5,967 nt of DNA from an uncultured Isosphaeraceae bacterium (GCA_937907405.1 CALCIC010000015.1:1-5967); one strand, 5' to 3'. Counted from the stretch's first letter, positions 1 through 5,967 are shown. The notes: generated by a model not told the origin, from the letters alone. Translations and numbers: made by a program.

Positions 1-873
1 GCGCCCGAGCCGACGGCTGCGGACCAGGCGGAGGGGCTTTTCGAGAAGGGGAGGGCCGCCTTCAAGGACGGCCTTTACACGGCGGCCCTCGACTTTGACG
101 ATCAGGCGCTGAAGCAGCTTCCCGACGACCCGGCGCTGCATGAATTCCGCGCGCTCGCCCTGTTCGCCATGAAGCGATACTCCGAGGCCGCCACGGCCCT
201 TTATCCGGTGCTCACGATCGGCCCCGGCTGGGACTGGGCGACCCTGATCGGGCTTTACGACAAGTCCGAAACGTACACGGCCCAGCTCCGGGCGCTGGAG
301 GCCCAGGTGACCGCCGATCCTGAATCGGCGCCGGCGCGCTTCCTACTCGCCTACCACTACCTGACCCAGGGGCACGGCGAGGCGGCGCTGGAGCAGCTTC
401 GGACGGTTACGCAGCTTCAGCCCAAGGACAAGGTCTCGGCCCAGTTGCTCGAACAGCTCGAAAAGGCGAAGCGCGAGGCGCTCGGCGGGAACGTCTCGGC
501 GGCCGTTGAGGACGCCAAGCCGCCGGCGCCGAGGAACGGCGCCCCCGCGGCCGAACCGCGGCCCGACGCGACGGTGAAGGATGGAAGCATCAAGGGAATC
601 TGGACCGCCGAGCCCTCGCCGGAGACGACGATCCGCCTTGATCTGTCCGAGGCGGGCAAGTTCACCTGGAAGGTGACCGACCACGGCAAGACGAGGCAGT
701 TCGACGGTGTGCGGACCAACGGACACAACCTGCTCACCCTCGCCCAGACCGGCGTCAACCCGCAGCCGCCGATCGTCGGAAAGCTCTCCTGGAAAGACGA
801 CGACCACTTCACCTTCACCCTGTCCGGCGGCGGTCCGAGCGATCCGGGGCTGTCGTTCTCGCGATCGAACTGA
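1..873 (+). CDS. TPR-repeat protein, C-terminal part (5' end outside window)
   Basis: The frame is open from base 1 and ends at TGA 871-873, giving 290 visible residues. An ATG at 169 lies inside the TPR region and is unlikely to be the true start. Numbering from the first visible codon, residues 8-41 and 42-75 form two TPR-like helical hairpins, with 'FEKGRAAFKDGLYTAAL' and 'ALALFAMKRYSEAATAL'. Residues 107-141 form a third, with 'LLAYHYLTQGHGEAALEQL'. An Ala/Pro-rich linker follows at about 163-190. The tail, about 195-290, looks beta-rich: 'GIWTAEPS', 'GKFTWKV', 'FDGVRTNGHNLLTL', 'SDPGLSF'. TPRs are protein-binding scaffolds. From memory, this TPR-plus-beta-tail layout recurs in planctomycete proteins of unknown role, and the tail resembles a lipocalin-like small barrel. 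No catalytic motif is visible. The N-terminus is missing, so a signal peptide or membrane anchor cannot be judged. Confidence 0.85.
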   Translation, partial: APEPTAADQAEGLFEKGRAAFKDGLYTAALDFDDQALKQLPDDPALHEFRALALFAMKRYSEAATALYPVLTIGPGWDWATLIGLYDKSETYTAQLRALEAQVTADPESAPARFLLAYHYLTQGHGEAALEQLRTVTQLQPKDKVSAQLLEQLEKAKREALGGNVSAAVEDAKPPAPRNGAPAAEPRPDATVKDGSIKGIWTAEPSPETTIRLDLSEAGKFTWKVTDHGKTRQFDGVRTNGHNLLTLAQTGVNPQPPIVGKLSWKDDDHFTFTLSGGGPSDPGLSFSRSN

Positions 874-942
874 CCGCGTCCCATGGACCGAAGATTCAGC
901 CTGCGGCCGGTCCCCGACCATGTGCATCAAAACCCACCATTC

Positions 943-970
943 TTGCTTCAATCGAGGAGTCCGTTAGAAT
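943..970 (+). promoter_or_regulatory. Candidate sigma70-type promoter for the STAS gene
   Basis: TTGCTT (943-948) and TAGAAT (965-970) are separated by 16 bp. The -10 box matches TATAAT at 5 of 6 positions and the -35 box matches TTGACA at 3 of 6. The boxes sit in a locally AT-richer patch of the 234-bp gap between the TPR stop and the STAS start. Transcription from about 977 would give a leader of roughly 130 nt before the ATG at 1108. An 11-bp dyad, CGGAG-A-CTCCG (976-986), lies at the expected start point and could be an operator, but it is short. This rests on sequence resemblance only. Confidence 0.4.
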
Positions 971-1092
971 CTTTCCGGAGACTCCGCGGGCCGCGCCCCA
1001 CTCCGCTTCCGCGTTTTCGTCATAAATGGCGAGTTTCGTCCCGAAGCCGCGACGAGCCGCGATCGATCGACCGGATCGCTCACCTCGGGTCC

Positions 1093-1098
1093 AAGAGG
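1093..1098 (+). promoter_or_regulatory. Ribosome binding site deciding the STAS gene start
   Basis: AAGAGG lies 9 nt before the ATG at 1108. It supports that start over the in-frame ATG at 883, which would add 75 residues that do not look like a STAS N-terminus and would place the candidate promoter inside the coding region. Confidence 0.6.
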
Positions 1099-1107
1099 CG
1101 CTTCGCA

Positions 1108-1458
1108 ATGCTGAACTTCACGACCAGCGAGGTGAGCGACGTCCTGGTCATCAACTTCGAGACCACCGACGACGAGAACCAGGACTGGCAGTTCGGCCAG
1201 CGCGACTGGCTATATAAGCTCATCGAGTCGCGCGAGGAGGGCCGATTCGCCATCGACCTGACCGACATCACTTACCTCGCCAGTTCCGAGATCGGCTTCC
1301 TGGTCACGATCAAACGACGGATCGACCGTCGCAAGGGACAGGTCGTGATCTACGGAATCTCGCCGTACATCATGGACATTTTTCGGACGATGAACCTGCA
1401 CAAGGTGCTCGACATCGTCGACAACCGCGCCGCCGCGATGGCGAAGCTCAGGCCCTGA
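1108..1458 (+). CDS. STAS-domain protein, anti-sigma-factor-antagonist type
   Basis: The gene encodes 116 residues, the usual size of a single STAS domain (SpoIIAA/RsbV class). The order of elements fits: a first strand 'VLVINFET' (12-19), the signature strand-turn-helix 'FAIDLTDITYLASSEIGFLVTIKRRI' region (47-72), a third strand 'GQVVIYGIS' (77-85), then 'IMDIFRTMNLHKVLDIVDNRAAAM', typical of the last helices. In the classical proteins a serine in D-S-S-G is phosphorylated by an anti-sigma kinase, and the unphosphorylated form frees the sigma factor. Both serines are present here (S59, S60), but the preceding Asp is Ala58 and the following Gly is Glu61. The insert 'TTDDENQDWQFGQRDW' (19-34) makes the first loop long and acidic. 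No kinase or sigma gene lies nearby, so the partner is unknown. It could serve in a stress or signalling module elsewhere, or as a structural STAS domain. The gene is convergent with its downstream neighbour. Confidence 0.85.
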   Translation: MLNFTTSEVSDVLVINFETTDDENQDWQFGQRDWLYKLIESREEGRFAIDLTDITYLASSEIGFLVTIKRRIDRRKGQVVIYGISPYIMDIFRTMNLHKVLDIVDNRAAAMAKLRP

Positions 1459-1480
1459 ACCGGCGGCGGAGCGCGACGAA

Positions 1481-3094
1481 TCAGCGCCGGGGCGGCGTCT
1501 CGACCTTCTCCCGGGCGATCCGAGCGGCGGCCAGGCGATCGAAGATCTGGATCTGCACCTGTCCGGGTTGCGGCGACTCGGGCACGAGGACGACGGGAGG
1601 TAGTCCGCCGGTCAGCTCGCGGAGCGTCGGGGCGTAGGTCGAGGCCCCCTCGGTCTGCGACTTGAGCGCGACGATCCAGCGGAGCTTGGGATCGGCGGCG
1701 GCGTCGTGAATCTGGGCGAACGTCGCCCCCTCGCGCCGGCTGAAGTACAGCGACCAGTCGGTGAGGTCGAGGACCCCGCCTTCTTCGGGTGCCCTGTTCG
1801 AGAGCCAGATCCCGGCGTCCCAGTAGACGTTGAACGGCCCTGGCGTGCTCACGGCGGCGCCGTGGAACCGGGGGAGCAGAATTCCCAGGGCCACGGCGCC
1901 GGCCCACACGGCGGGCCCCGGCCGCAGCCGCTCGCCGGGCGCGCCGAGGAGTCGACCGTCGAACGATAGGTGGTCCATCAGCCAGGCCAGACCATGGGCG
2001 GCGATCAGGGTCAGGATCATCCCCGGCACCAGCGCGTTGCGGGGGGAGCAGTAGCCGGCGGTGGCGTGGAGCCGAATCAGGGCCGCGGCCGACGTCGCCG
2101 AGAGCACGCCCAGGAACAGCCAGGTCCGCGCCGGCGCGCGGCTCGACCGCGCCGCCGCCAACCCGAGGACCGCCAGCGCCAGGACCGACAGCGGCACGTT
2201 CGCGTTCACGGCTTCGAGCATCTGAACACTCGCCAGCCGGTACGTCTCGAACACCGTCTGACCGGACGCAAGCGGCGTCTCGCGCTCAAGGGCGACCGCC
2301 GGTGAATGGGCTTCGAGCCCCAGCGCGCGGGCCAAGCCCGGGCGGGTGGCGAGCTTACCCTTCGCGGCCATGTACGGCCCCGCCAGCACCAGCGAGCCGA
2401 CGGCCAGGAACGCGATCGCGCGCCACCATCGCGGCCAGTTGATCCGCGTCACCGGGTGCAGCGGCAACAGCGCCAGCGTCGCCACGGCCGCCGCCGGCAA
2501 GAGCAACCCCTCGGGACGGCCGAGGTACGCGAGCCCGCCGAAGCCGACCGCCAACGGCAGCCAGAAGAACCCCCCCTCGCGAAGGAACCGCGCCGAGGCC
2601 CACAAGCCCCACGTCCAGAACAGCAGGAACGTCGACTCGCTGAGCACGTTGACGACGACCGACCCCACCACCGGATTGACGACGAACAGGACCACGCCCA
2701 GCCACGCGGCGCGGTCGCCGAACAGGTCGCGGGTCAACAGATAAACGGGGATCACCAGCAGGACGACGGAGGCGAAGCCGAGCGCCACGGCGGCGCGCTC
2801 CCACCACTCGGGGCCCTCCACGCCGATCAGCCGGTGCATCGCCACGATCCCCAGCGGGTGCAGCGGATGGTCCATCCCGCGCACCAGTCCGTCGCGCCAG
2901 GCGCCGGCGTCGATCTGCCGGGCCGACTCGATCGACCGCAGACCGTCGCGAAGCCGGGCCTCGGAATGACGGAGCGTCCAGTGCAGAAACACGGCCGCGA
3001 CGGCCGTCAGCAGGAAGATCCGCCAGACGTGACGCGCCGGGCCGACGACGTCGGGTTCCAGCGTGGGCGCGGGTTCAGGCGTTGCGACGTCCAT
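1481..3094 (-). CDS. GT-C (GT39/ArnT-like) multi-pass membrane glycosyltransferase, second of a tandem pair
   Basis: The gene encodes 537 residues ending at TGA (1483-1481). I chose the ATG at 3094 because AAAGGAG lies 7 nt upstream; the frame is open further but only as a shadow of the neighbouring gene. A short Pro-rich N-terminus (4-19) precedes a first membrane segment near 23-41. About ten more hydrophobic segments follow, up to about 408, then a soluble tail of about 130 residues. The first large loop carries D50-G51 and D75-H76-P77-L78-H79-P80-L81, in the place where GT-C enzymes hold their catalytic acidic residue. Other motifs are 'LSES' (151-154), 'YLGRPEGLLLP' (190-200), 'GPY' (239-241) and 'GYCSPRNAL' (347-355). 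GT-C enzymes move a sugar from a polyprenyl-phosphate donor to a lipid or protein on the outer side of the membrane. Donor and acceptor are not readable here. It is paralogous to the gene 23 bp upstream and almost certainly co-transcribed with it. The stop faces the STAS stop 22 bp away, with no T-tract terminator between them. Confidence 0.85.
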   Translation of the reverse strand: MDVATPEPAPTLEPDVVGPARHVWRIFLLTAVAAVFLHWTLRHSEARLRDGLRSIESARQIDAGAWRDGLVRGMDHPLHPLGIVAMHRLIGVEGPEWWERAAVALGFASVVLLVIPVYLLTRDLFGDRAAWLGVVLFVVNPVVGSVVVNVLSESTFLLFWTWGLWASARFLREGGFFWLPLAVGFGGLAYLGRPEGLLLPAAAVATLALLPLHPVTRINWPRWWRAIAFLAVGSLVLAGPYMAAKGKLATRPGLARALGLEAHSPAVALERETPLASGQTVFETYRLASVQMLEAVNANVPLSVLALAVLGLAAARSSRAPARTWLFLGVLSATSAAALIRLHATAGYCSPRNALVPGMILTLIAAHGLAWLMDHLSFDGRLLGAPGERLRPGPAVWAGAVALGILLPRFHGAAVSTPGPFNVYWDAGIWLSNRAPEEGGVLDLTDWSLYFSRREGATFAQIHDAAADPKLRWIVALKSQTEGASTYAPTLRELTGGLPPVVLVPESPQPGQVQIQIFDRLAAARIAREKVETPPRR

Positions 3095-3101
3095 GTCGAC
3101 A

Positions 3102-3108
3102 CTCCTTT
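3102..3108 (-). promoter_or_regulatory. Strong Shine-Dalgarno site of the second GT-C gene
   Basis: On the minus strand AAAGGAG is followed by 7 nt and the ATG at 3094. It sits inside the 23-bp gap between the two GT-C genes. This is the strongest ribosome binding site in the window, and it fixes the start of the downstream gene. Confidence 0.8.
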
Positions 3109-3117
3109 GCAAGGGAC

Positions 3118-4698
3118 TCAGCGTCTCGTCGTCGGGTCGACGGCCTCGGACCGGGCGGCGGCGGGAGAAAGCTCGAAGATATGGACTTGCGACATCCCCT
3201 TGCGCCGGGTCGCGGGGAACGATCGGATCGGGGTCCGGTCGCCGACGAGGTCGCGGATCGACTGGCAGTACGACCAGGGGCCGATCAAGAAGGCGTCGTG
3301 CGCCACGACCCAGCCCAGACCCGCATCCCCCGGCGGTCGGCCGAAGTCGCCGAACGAGTAGCCGGCGCGCTGACCGTAGAACAACGCCCAGCCCTTCAGG
3401 TCGAGGACCCTCGCGTCCGGCGCGGTGTGGCTCGCCAGCCATTCGCCGGCCTGGCGATAGCCGGCGTAGCTCTCGTTCCGCGGCGCCAGAGTCGACGCTC
3501 CCCAGATCGAGCCGCAAACCAGAAGGCACGCGCCGCAAGCCGTCGCCTGGATCAAACGGCGGCGCTGTTCGGTCGCGCCGCGCGCCAGCCGGGCCGCGAC
3601 GAGCTCCGAAAGCCGGACGACGCCGCGGGCGGCGACGGCGATGACCGGCGACGCCAGGATCAGGGCGTGTCGGGGCGTGCAGTAGCCTCCCGTCGCGTAC
3701 AGACGGACGAGGGCCAACGACCAGGCGACGCAGACGATCCCCACGAACCACCGCCCCCGCGCCCGTCCGGGGTCGTGATCCGGCGTTCGGAGCAGGAGGC
3801 CGAGCCCCGCCAGGATGAGCAGCGGCGTGGTGACGGCGCCCTGGACGGCCCGGAACATGCCCCGACAGGACGTCGCGAACGCCTTGACCGCCGACTGGTC
3901 GGGATCGAGCGGCCGTTCACGCTCGACGGCCATCGCCGACGACTTCGGCGCCAGTCCGAACAGGCGAGCCACCGCCGGCTTGGTGCCGATCCCTCCCTTG
4001 AGCGCGACGTAAGGCCCGATCAGCAACAGCGGGCCGACGACCACCAGGGCCGTCGCCCGCAGCCAAACCGGCCGAGGAAACCGGATCGACGGCCGGACGG
4101 CCATCAAACAAAGCGTCGCGGCCAGGGCGGCGGGGAGGAGCAGGCCCTCGGGCCGGGTCATGTAGGCTGATCCCGCCGCGATCAGGGTCGGCGGCAGCCA
4201 GGCCGTCGAGCCGCGGCGGAAGAACCGCAACGCGAACCAGCACCCCCAGGTCCAGAACAAAAGGAAGACGCCCTCGGACAGGACGTCGGCCAGGACGTGG
4301 CCGGTGACCGGAACCAGGTAAACCAACAGGCAGGCGAGCCAGGCGACGGCCGGGCCGTAAAGCTCCAGCGCCACAAGATAAAGCGGAACCACCAGCAAGA
4401 CGCCGGCCGCGACCGAGACCGCCTGCGCCGCAGTCTGCCAGTCGCTCGGCCGTTCGCCGCCGCCGAGCAACCGATGCGATGCGGCGATCGCCAGGGGATA
4501 AACGGGATGATCGACGGCCCGGGTGATCGTCGCCTTCCAGTCGCCGCGCTCGGCCGCCTGGGCGCCGGCGACGTATCGCAGGCCGTCGGCGTACATGACC
4601 TCGGTCCGCGCGGCCAGCCATCCCAGAAGAACCGCCGCGAATGCGGCCAGCAGCGCGATCCGCGTTGCATGTTGCGAGGTGCTCAACTGCGGTTCCAT
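3118..4698 (-). CDS. GT-C (GT39/ArnT-like) multi-pass membrane glycosyltransferase, first of a tandem pair
   Basis: The gene encodes 526 residues ending at TGA (3120-3118). A first membrane segment (about 12-30) precedes a loop with D38-G39, G52-D53-W54 and D63-H64-P65-V66-Y67-P68-L69. This resembles the first extracytoplasmic loop of ArnT/PMT-type enzymes, which holds the catalytic acid. About ten more hydrophobic stretches run to about 399, then a soluble tail carrying 'VLDLKGWALFYGQRAG'. Further motifs are 'LSEG' (140-143), 'YMTRPEGLLLP' (179-189), 'GPY' (228-230), 'AMAVERERPL' (255-264) and 'GYCTPRHAL' (338-346). All have counterparts in the next gene, so the two are paralogs. The likely role is transfer of a lipid-linked sugar on the outer face of the membrane; the substrate is unknown. 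The start is uncertain. The ATG at 4698 has GAAAGG directly touching it, which is too close for a normal ribosome site. No in-frame ATG, GTG or TTG lies upstream before a stop. A TTG at 4686 has AAAGGA at 11 nt. Confidence 0.83.
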   Translation of the reverse strand: MEPQLSTSQHATRIALLAAFAAVLLGWLAARTEVMYADGLRYVAGAQAAERGDWKATITRAVDHPVYPLAIAASHRLLGGGERPSDWQTAAQAVSVAAGVLLVVPLYLVALELYGPAVAWLACLLVYLVPVTGHVLADVLSEGVFLLFWTWGCWFALRFFRRGSTAWLPPTLIAAGSAYMTRPEGLLLPAALAATLCLMAVRPSIRFPRPVWLRATALVVVGPLLLIGPYVALKGGIGTKPAVARLFGLAPKSSAMAVERERPLDPDQSAVKAFATSCRGMFRAVQGAVTTPLLILAGLGLLLRTPDHDPGRARGRWFVGIVCVAWSLALVRLYATGGYCTPRHALILASPVIAVAARGVVRLSELVAARLARGATEQRRRLIQATACGACLLVCGSIWGASTLAPRNESYAGYRQAGEWLASHTAPDARVLDLKGWALFYGQRAGYSFGDFGRPPGDAGLGWVVAHDAFLIGPWSYCQSIRDLVGDRTPIRSFPATRRKGMSQVHIFELSPAAARSEAVDPTTRR

Positions 4699-4875
4699 CC
4701 TTTCGCCGTTCGTTCCATCGCGGGCCGTTCCATGGCCCCGGCCGTCCGCCTGTACTAACGCGGTTTAATTGGGAGGGCGAGGCTCCCGCCGAGCCGCACT
4801 GGCCGGCGTGGCTCGGCGGGAGCCTCGCCCTCCCAGATCAGTCCTCGCCTGGCGTGCAATCCGACAGCCACCTCG
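4699..4875. other. Intergenic gap between GT2 and first GT-C gene
   Basis: The 177-bp gap holds the palindrome at 4770-4835 and a small AT-rich patch (about 4755-4770) beside it. It also holds two copies of GTTCCAT (4712-4718, 4727-4733) that repeat the GTTCCAT at the GT-C start (4692-4698), spaced 15 and 20 bp. On the minus strand each copy reads ATGGAAC, so three ATG codons sit close together. The two upstream ATGs share a different frame that ends at TGA 4685-4683, after 16 codons. I see no convincing promoter pair, so whether the GT-C pair has its own promoter is open. Confidence 0.6.
4770..4835. repeat. Perfect 26-bp inverted repeat (REP-like palindromic element)
   Basis: The left arm (4770-4795) and right arm (4810-4835) are exact reverse complements over 26 bp, around a 14-nt centre. 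The stem can extend inward by a G-T wobble and a C-G pair, leaving a 10-nt loop. The arm core is GGGAGGGCGAGGCTCCCGCC. Because of the symmetry both strands translate to the same kind of peptide, WEGEAPAEP...LGGSLALP, a string I recall from many spurious planctomycete ORFs, which suggests a dispersed family. It lies between the GT2 stop and the first GT-C start. No run of T follows the stem on either strand, so it is not a standard intrinsic terminator. It could still stabilise the 3' end of the GT2 transcript or lower read-through into the GT-C pair. Confidence 0.85.
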
Positions 4876-5949
4876 CTACCCTCGTCGTTCCGCCTCGATC
4901 GGTCGAGACCGGCGACCGATTCCCAACGGTCTTCCATGCACCTCGACCGGCCTTCCCTCGACCTCCTCGGCGATGGCGAGGACGCGGCGCCCGCGCGGTC
5001 CGCGTCCTCGGCGGAGCCGCCGGGCGATTCGTCCGATCGCGCGCCAGGCTTTTCGTTCAACCGACCGGTTCGCCAGGGCCGCCCAGGCGCCCTTGACCGC
5101 CGCCTCCGACTCGACCACCCACGCCAGGGCGAGAAACTGCCACCGAGGCGTGTGCTTCCGAAAGTAGAGAAGCTTGCTGTGCCGGATGACGACCCGCATC
5201 TTGGGCGAAACCGGCCGATTCTGCAAGGGATCTCGGTGGACCACGCTCACGGTGGGATCGTACTCGACCCGCCAACCCTGGTTGCGAGCCGTCCGGCAGA
5301 GGGCGACCTCTTCGTGATAGAGGAAGAAATCCTCGTCGAACCCCCCCAGTTCGGTCATCATCCGGGTGTTCACGAGCATGCAGGCGCCGGTCACCCATTC
5401 GACCGGCCCGGATCGGATTCGACCTTCGACCTGGTACTTGCGTCGATCGCGAGGGAGGAACTGCTCGCGGACGGTCCGAGCCAGACTGGGGAAGACGCCG
5501 ACCGAGCCCTGAGGGCTGCCGTCGGCGTTCCGCAGGCCGAAGCCGACGACGCCCGGGGGGCCGTCGGGAAGGGCGTCGAGGGCGTCGACGCGGTCGAGCA
5601 TCCGGCCGATCGTCCCGGGGTCGATCTCGACGTCCGGGTTGAGCAAAAGCAGCCAGCGGCCGCGCGACTGTCGCCAACCCGCGTTGACACCGACGGCGAA
5701 TCCGCCATTATCGGGCCGAAGCACGAGCCGGAGACCCGGCCGTTGAAGGATCGAGGTCTCGGGGACCGGGCCGACCGACGCGTTGTCGACGACCACGACC
5801 TGGCACGCGCCCGAAAGGAATTCGGGCTCCTCGACCAGCCTGGAAACCAGGTTGAGGACGTCCGGCCAGCCGTTGTAGTTGACGACGACGACCGTCAGCC
5901 GGGGTTCCGACCGACGAGGAATCGATGATCGGCGGGAGGAGACGTCCAC
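4876..5949 (-). CDS. Family 2 glycosyltransferase (rhamnosyltransferase/WbbL-like)
   Basis: The gene encodes 357 residues from a GTG at 5949 to TAG (4878-4876). GT2 enzymes transfer a sugar from a nucleotide-sugar donor in the cytoplasm. The GT-A fold motifs appear in order: 'VVVVNYNG' (20-27), 'VVVDNAS' (52-58), 'DNGGFAVGVNAG' (80-91), the metal/nucleotide site 'LLLLNPDVEID' with N104-P105-D106, 'VTGACMLV' (186-193) and 'GGFDEDFFLYHEEVALC' (202-218), which carries the expected catalytic acidic residues E213/E214. The usual Asp before Leu-Cys is Ala216. His238 fits the late 'VVH' motif. The tail from about 290 is very Arg-rich and may bind membrane or be a loosely structured extension; there is no membrane segment. 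I prefer the GTG start because GAGG lies 8 nt upstream, but the frame has no stop up to the window edge, so a start outside cannot be excluded. It is probably the upstream partner of the GT-C pair in a surface-glycan locus; its donor sugar cannot be told. Confidence 0.85.
   Translation of the reverse strand: MDVSSRRSSIPRRSEPRLTVVVVNYNGWPDVLNLVSRLVEEPEFLSGACQVVVVDNASVGPVPETSILQRPGLRLVLRPDNGGFAVGVNAGWRQSRGRWLLLLNPDVEIDPGTIGRMLDRVDALDALPDGPPGVVGFGLRNADGSPQGSVGVFPSLARTVREQFLPRDRRKYQVEGRIRSGPVEWVTGACMLVNTRMMTELGGFDEDFFLYHEEVALCRTARNQGWRVEYDPTVSVVHRDPLQNRPVSPKMRVVIRHSKLLYFRKHTPRWQFLALAWVVESEAAVKGAWAALANRSVERKAWRAIGRIARRLRRGRGPRGRRVLAIAEEVEGRPVEVHGRPLGIGRRSRPIEAERRG
4977..5010 (-). repeat. Intragenic 11-bp inverted repeat near the 3' end of GT2
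   Basis: CGAGGACGCGG (4977-4987) and CCGCGTCCTCG (5000-5010) are exact reverse complements around a 12-nt loop. The repeat lies inside the Arg/Gly-rich tail of the GT2 gene ('RRGRGPRGRRVLA'). In the mRNA it would form a very GC-rich hairpin about 100 nt before the stop. With composition this skewed it may be chance. Confidence 0.5.
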
Positions 5950-5957
5950 GAAATCGA

Positions 5958-5961
5958 CCTC
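5958..5961 (-). promoter_or_regulatory. Ribosome binding site supporting the GT2 GTG start
   Basis: GAGG on the minus strand lies 8 nt before the GTG at 5949. It is a short, common motif in GC-rich DNA and gives only moderate support. Confidence 0.4.
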
Positions 5962-5967
5962 GACGGA

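Noticed and set aside
883..1107. N-terminal extension of the STAS gene from ATG 883
   Set aside because: It adds 75 residues of Arg/Pro-rich sequence unlike a STAS N-terminus, it has no ribosome site, and the candidate promoter would lie within it. ATG 1108 has AAGAGG at 9 nt.
1460..1490. Shared terminator between the convergent STAS and GT-C stops
   Set aside because: CCGGCG (1460-1465) and CGCCGG (1485-1490) could pair, but the stem is only 6 bp around a 19-nt loop and there is no T-run, so it is within chance for this composition.
2306..3361. Long plus-strand open frame opposite the GT-C genes
   Set aside because: Its composition (Arg, Gln, Pro, Gly, Asp-rich, no domain pattern) is that of an antisense shadow in high-GC DNA. 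The minus strand carries clear conserved motifs there. The same holds for the plus-strand frames at 3082-4170 and 4936-5928.
3095..3751. Upstream extension of the second GT-C frame into the first GT-C gene
   Set aside because: The added 219 residues are Arg/Pro-rich shadow translation of the first gene. The strong AAAGGAG at 7 nt before ATG 3094 fixes the start.
4751..4770. Promoter for the GT-C pair in the AT-rich patch beside the palindrome
   Set aside because: AATTAAACC and TTAGTACA on the minus strand do not form a -35/-10 pair at acceptable spacing. The patch alone is not enough.
4770..4835. Palindrome as an intrinsic terminator
   Set aside because: No T-run follows the stem on either strand: the minus strand continues AATTAAACC and the plus strand GATCAGTCC. 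The stem is also far longer than usual.
4755..5060. Minus-strand frame containing WEGEAPAEP, as a small gene
   Set aside because: Most of it overlaps the GT2 gene out of frame, and the rest is the palindrome. The peptide is a by-product of the repeat.

Overview
The window looks like chromosomal DNA from a high-GC planctomycete, most probably the Isosphaeraceae/Gemmatales side of the phylum. Three things suggest this. One is the TPR protein with a C-terminal 'G.W.A...F.W...F.G...SDPGL.F' beta domain. Another is the pair of large GT-C membrane glycosyltransferases with 'RPEGLLLP' and 'GYC[ST]PR' motifs. The third is a long palindrome whose translation reads WEGEAPAEP...LGGSLALP, a peptide I associate with spurious ORFs in planctomycete genomes. 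This assignment is recognition from memory, not a search result.

Layout. Positions 1-873 (+) hold the 3' part of a TPR-repeat gene that starts before the window. A 234-bp gap (874-1107) follows, carrying a plausible sigma70-type promoter (943-970) and a long leader. It precedes a small STAS-domain gene (1108-1458, +) of the anti-sigma-factor-antagonist type. This gene converges, with 22 bp between stops, on a three-gene minus-strand block that fills the rest of the window. In transcription order the block is: a family 2 glycosyltransferase (5949-4876), a 177-bp gap containing a perfect 26-bp inverted repeat (4770-4835), then two tandem paralogous multi-pass GT-C/GT39-like glycosyltransferases (4698-3118 and 3094-1481) only 23 bp apart.

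How the genes may work together. The GT2 enzyme would act on the cytoplasmic side with a nucleotide-sugar donor. The two GT-C proteins are of the kind that use polyprenyl-phosphate sugars on the outer face of the membrane. Together they fit part of a cell-surface polysaccharide or protein-glycosylation locus that continues upstream, beyond position 5967. The STAS and TPR genes are on the opposite strand and show no clear functional link to the block.

I see no tRNA, rRNA, CRISPR array, transposase gene or clear intrinsic terminator, and no convincing evidence of a new multi-gene system. The items most worth a second look are the palindromic element, the diverged tandem GT-C pair, the altered phospho-site surroundings in the STAS protein, and the crowded start region of the first GT-C gene.
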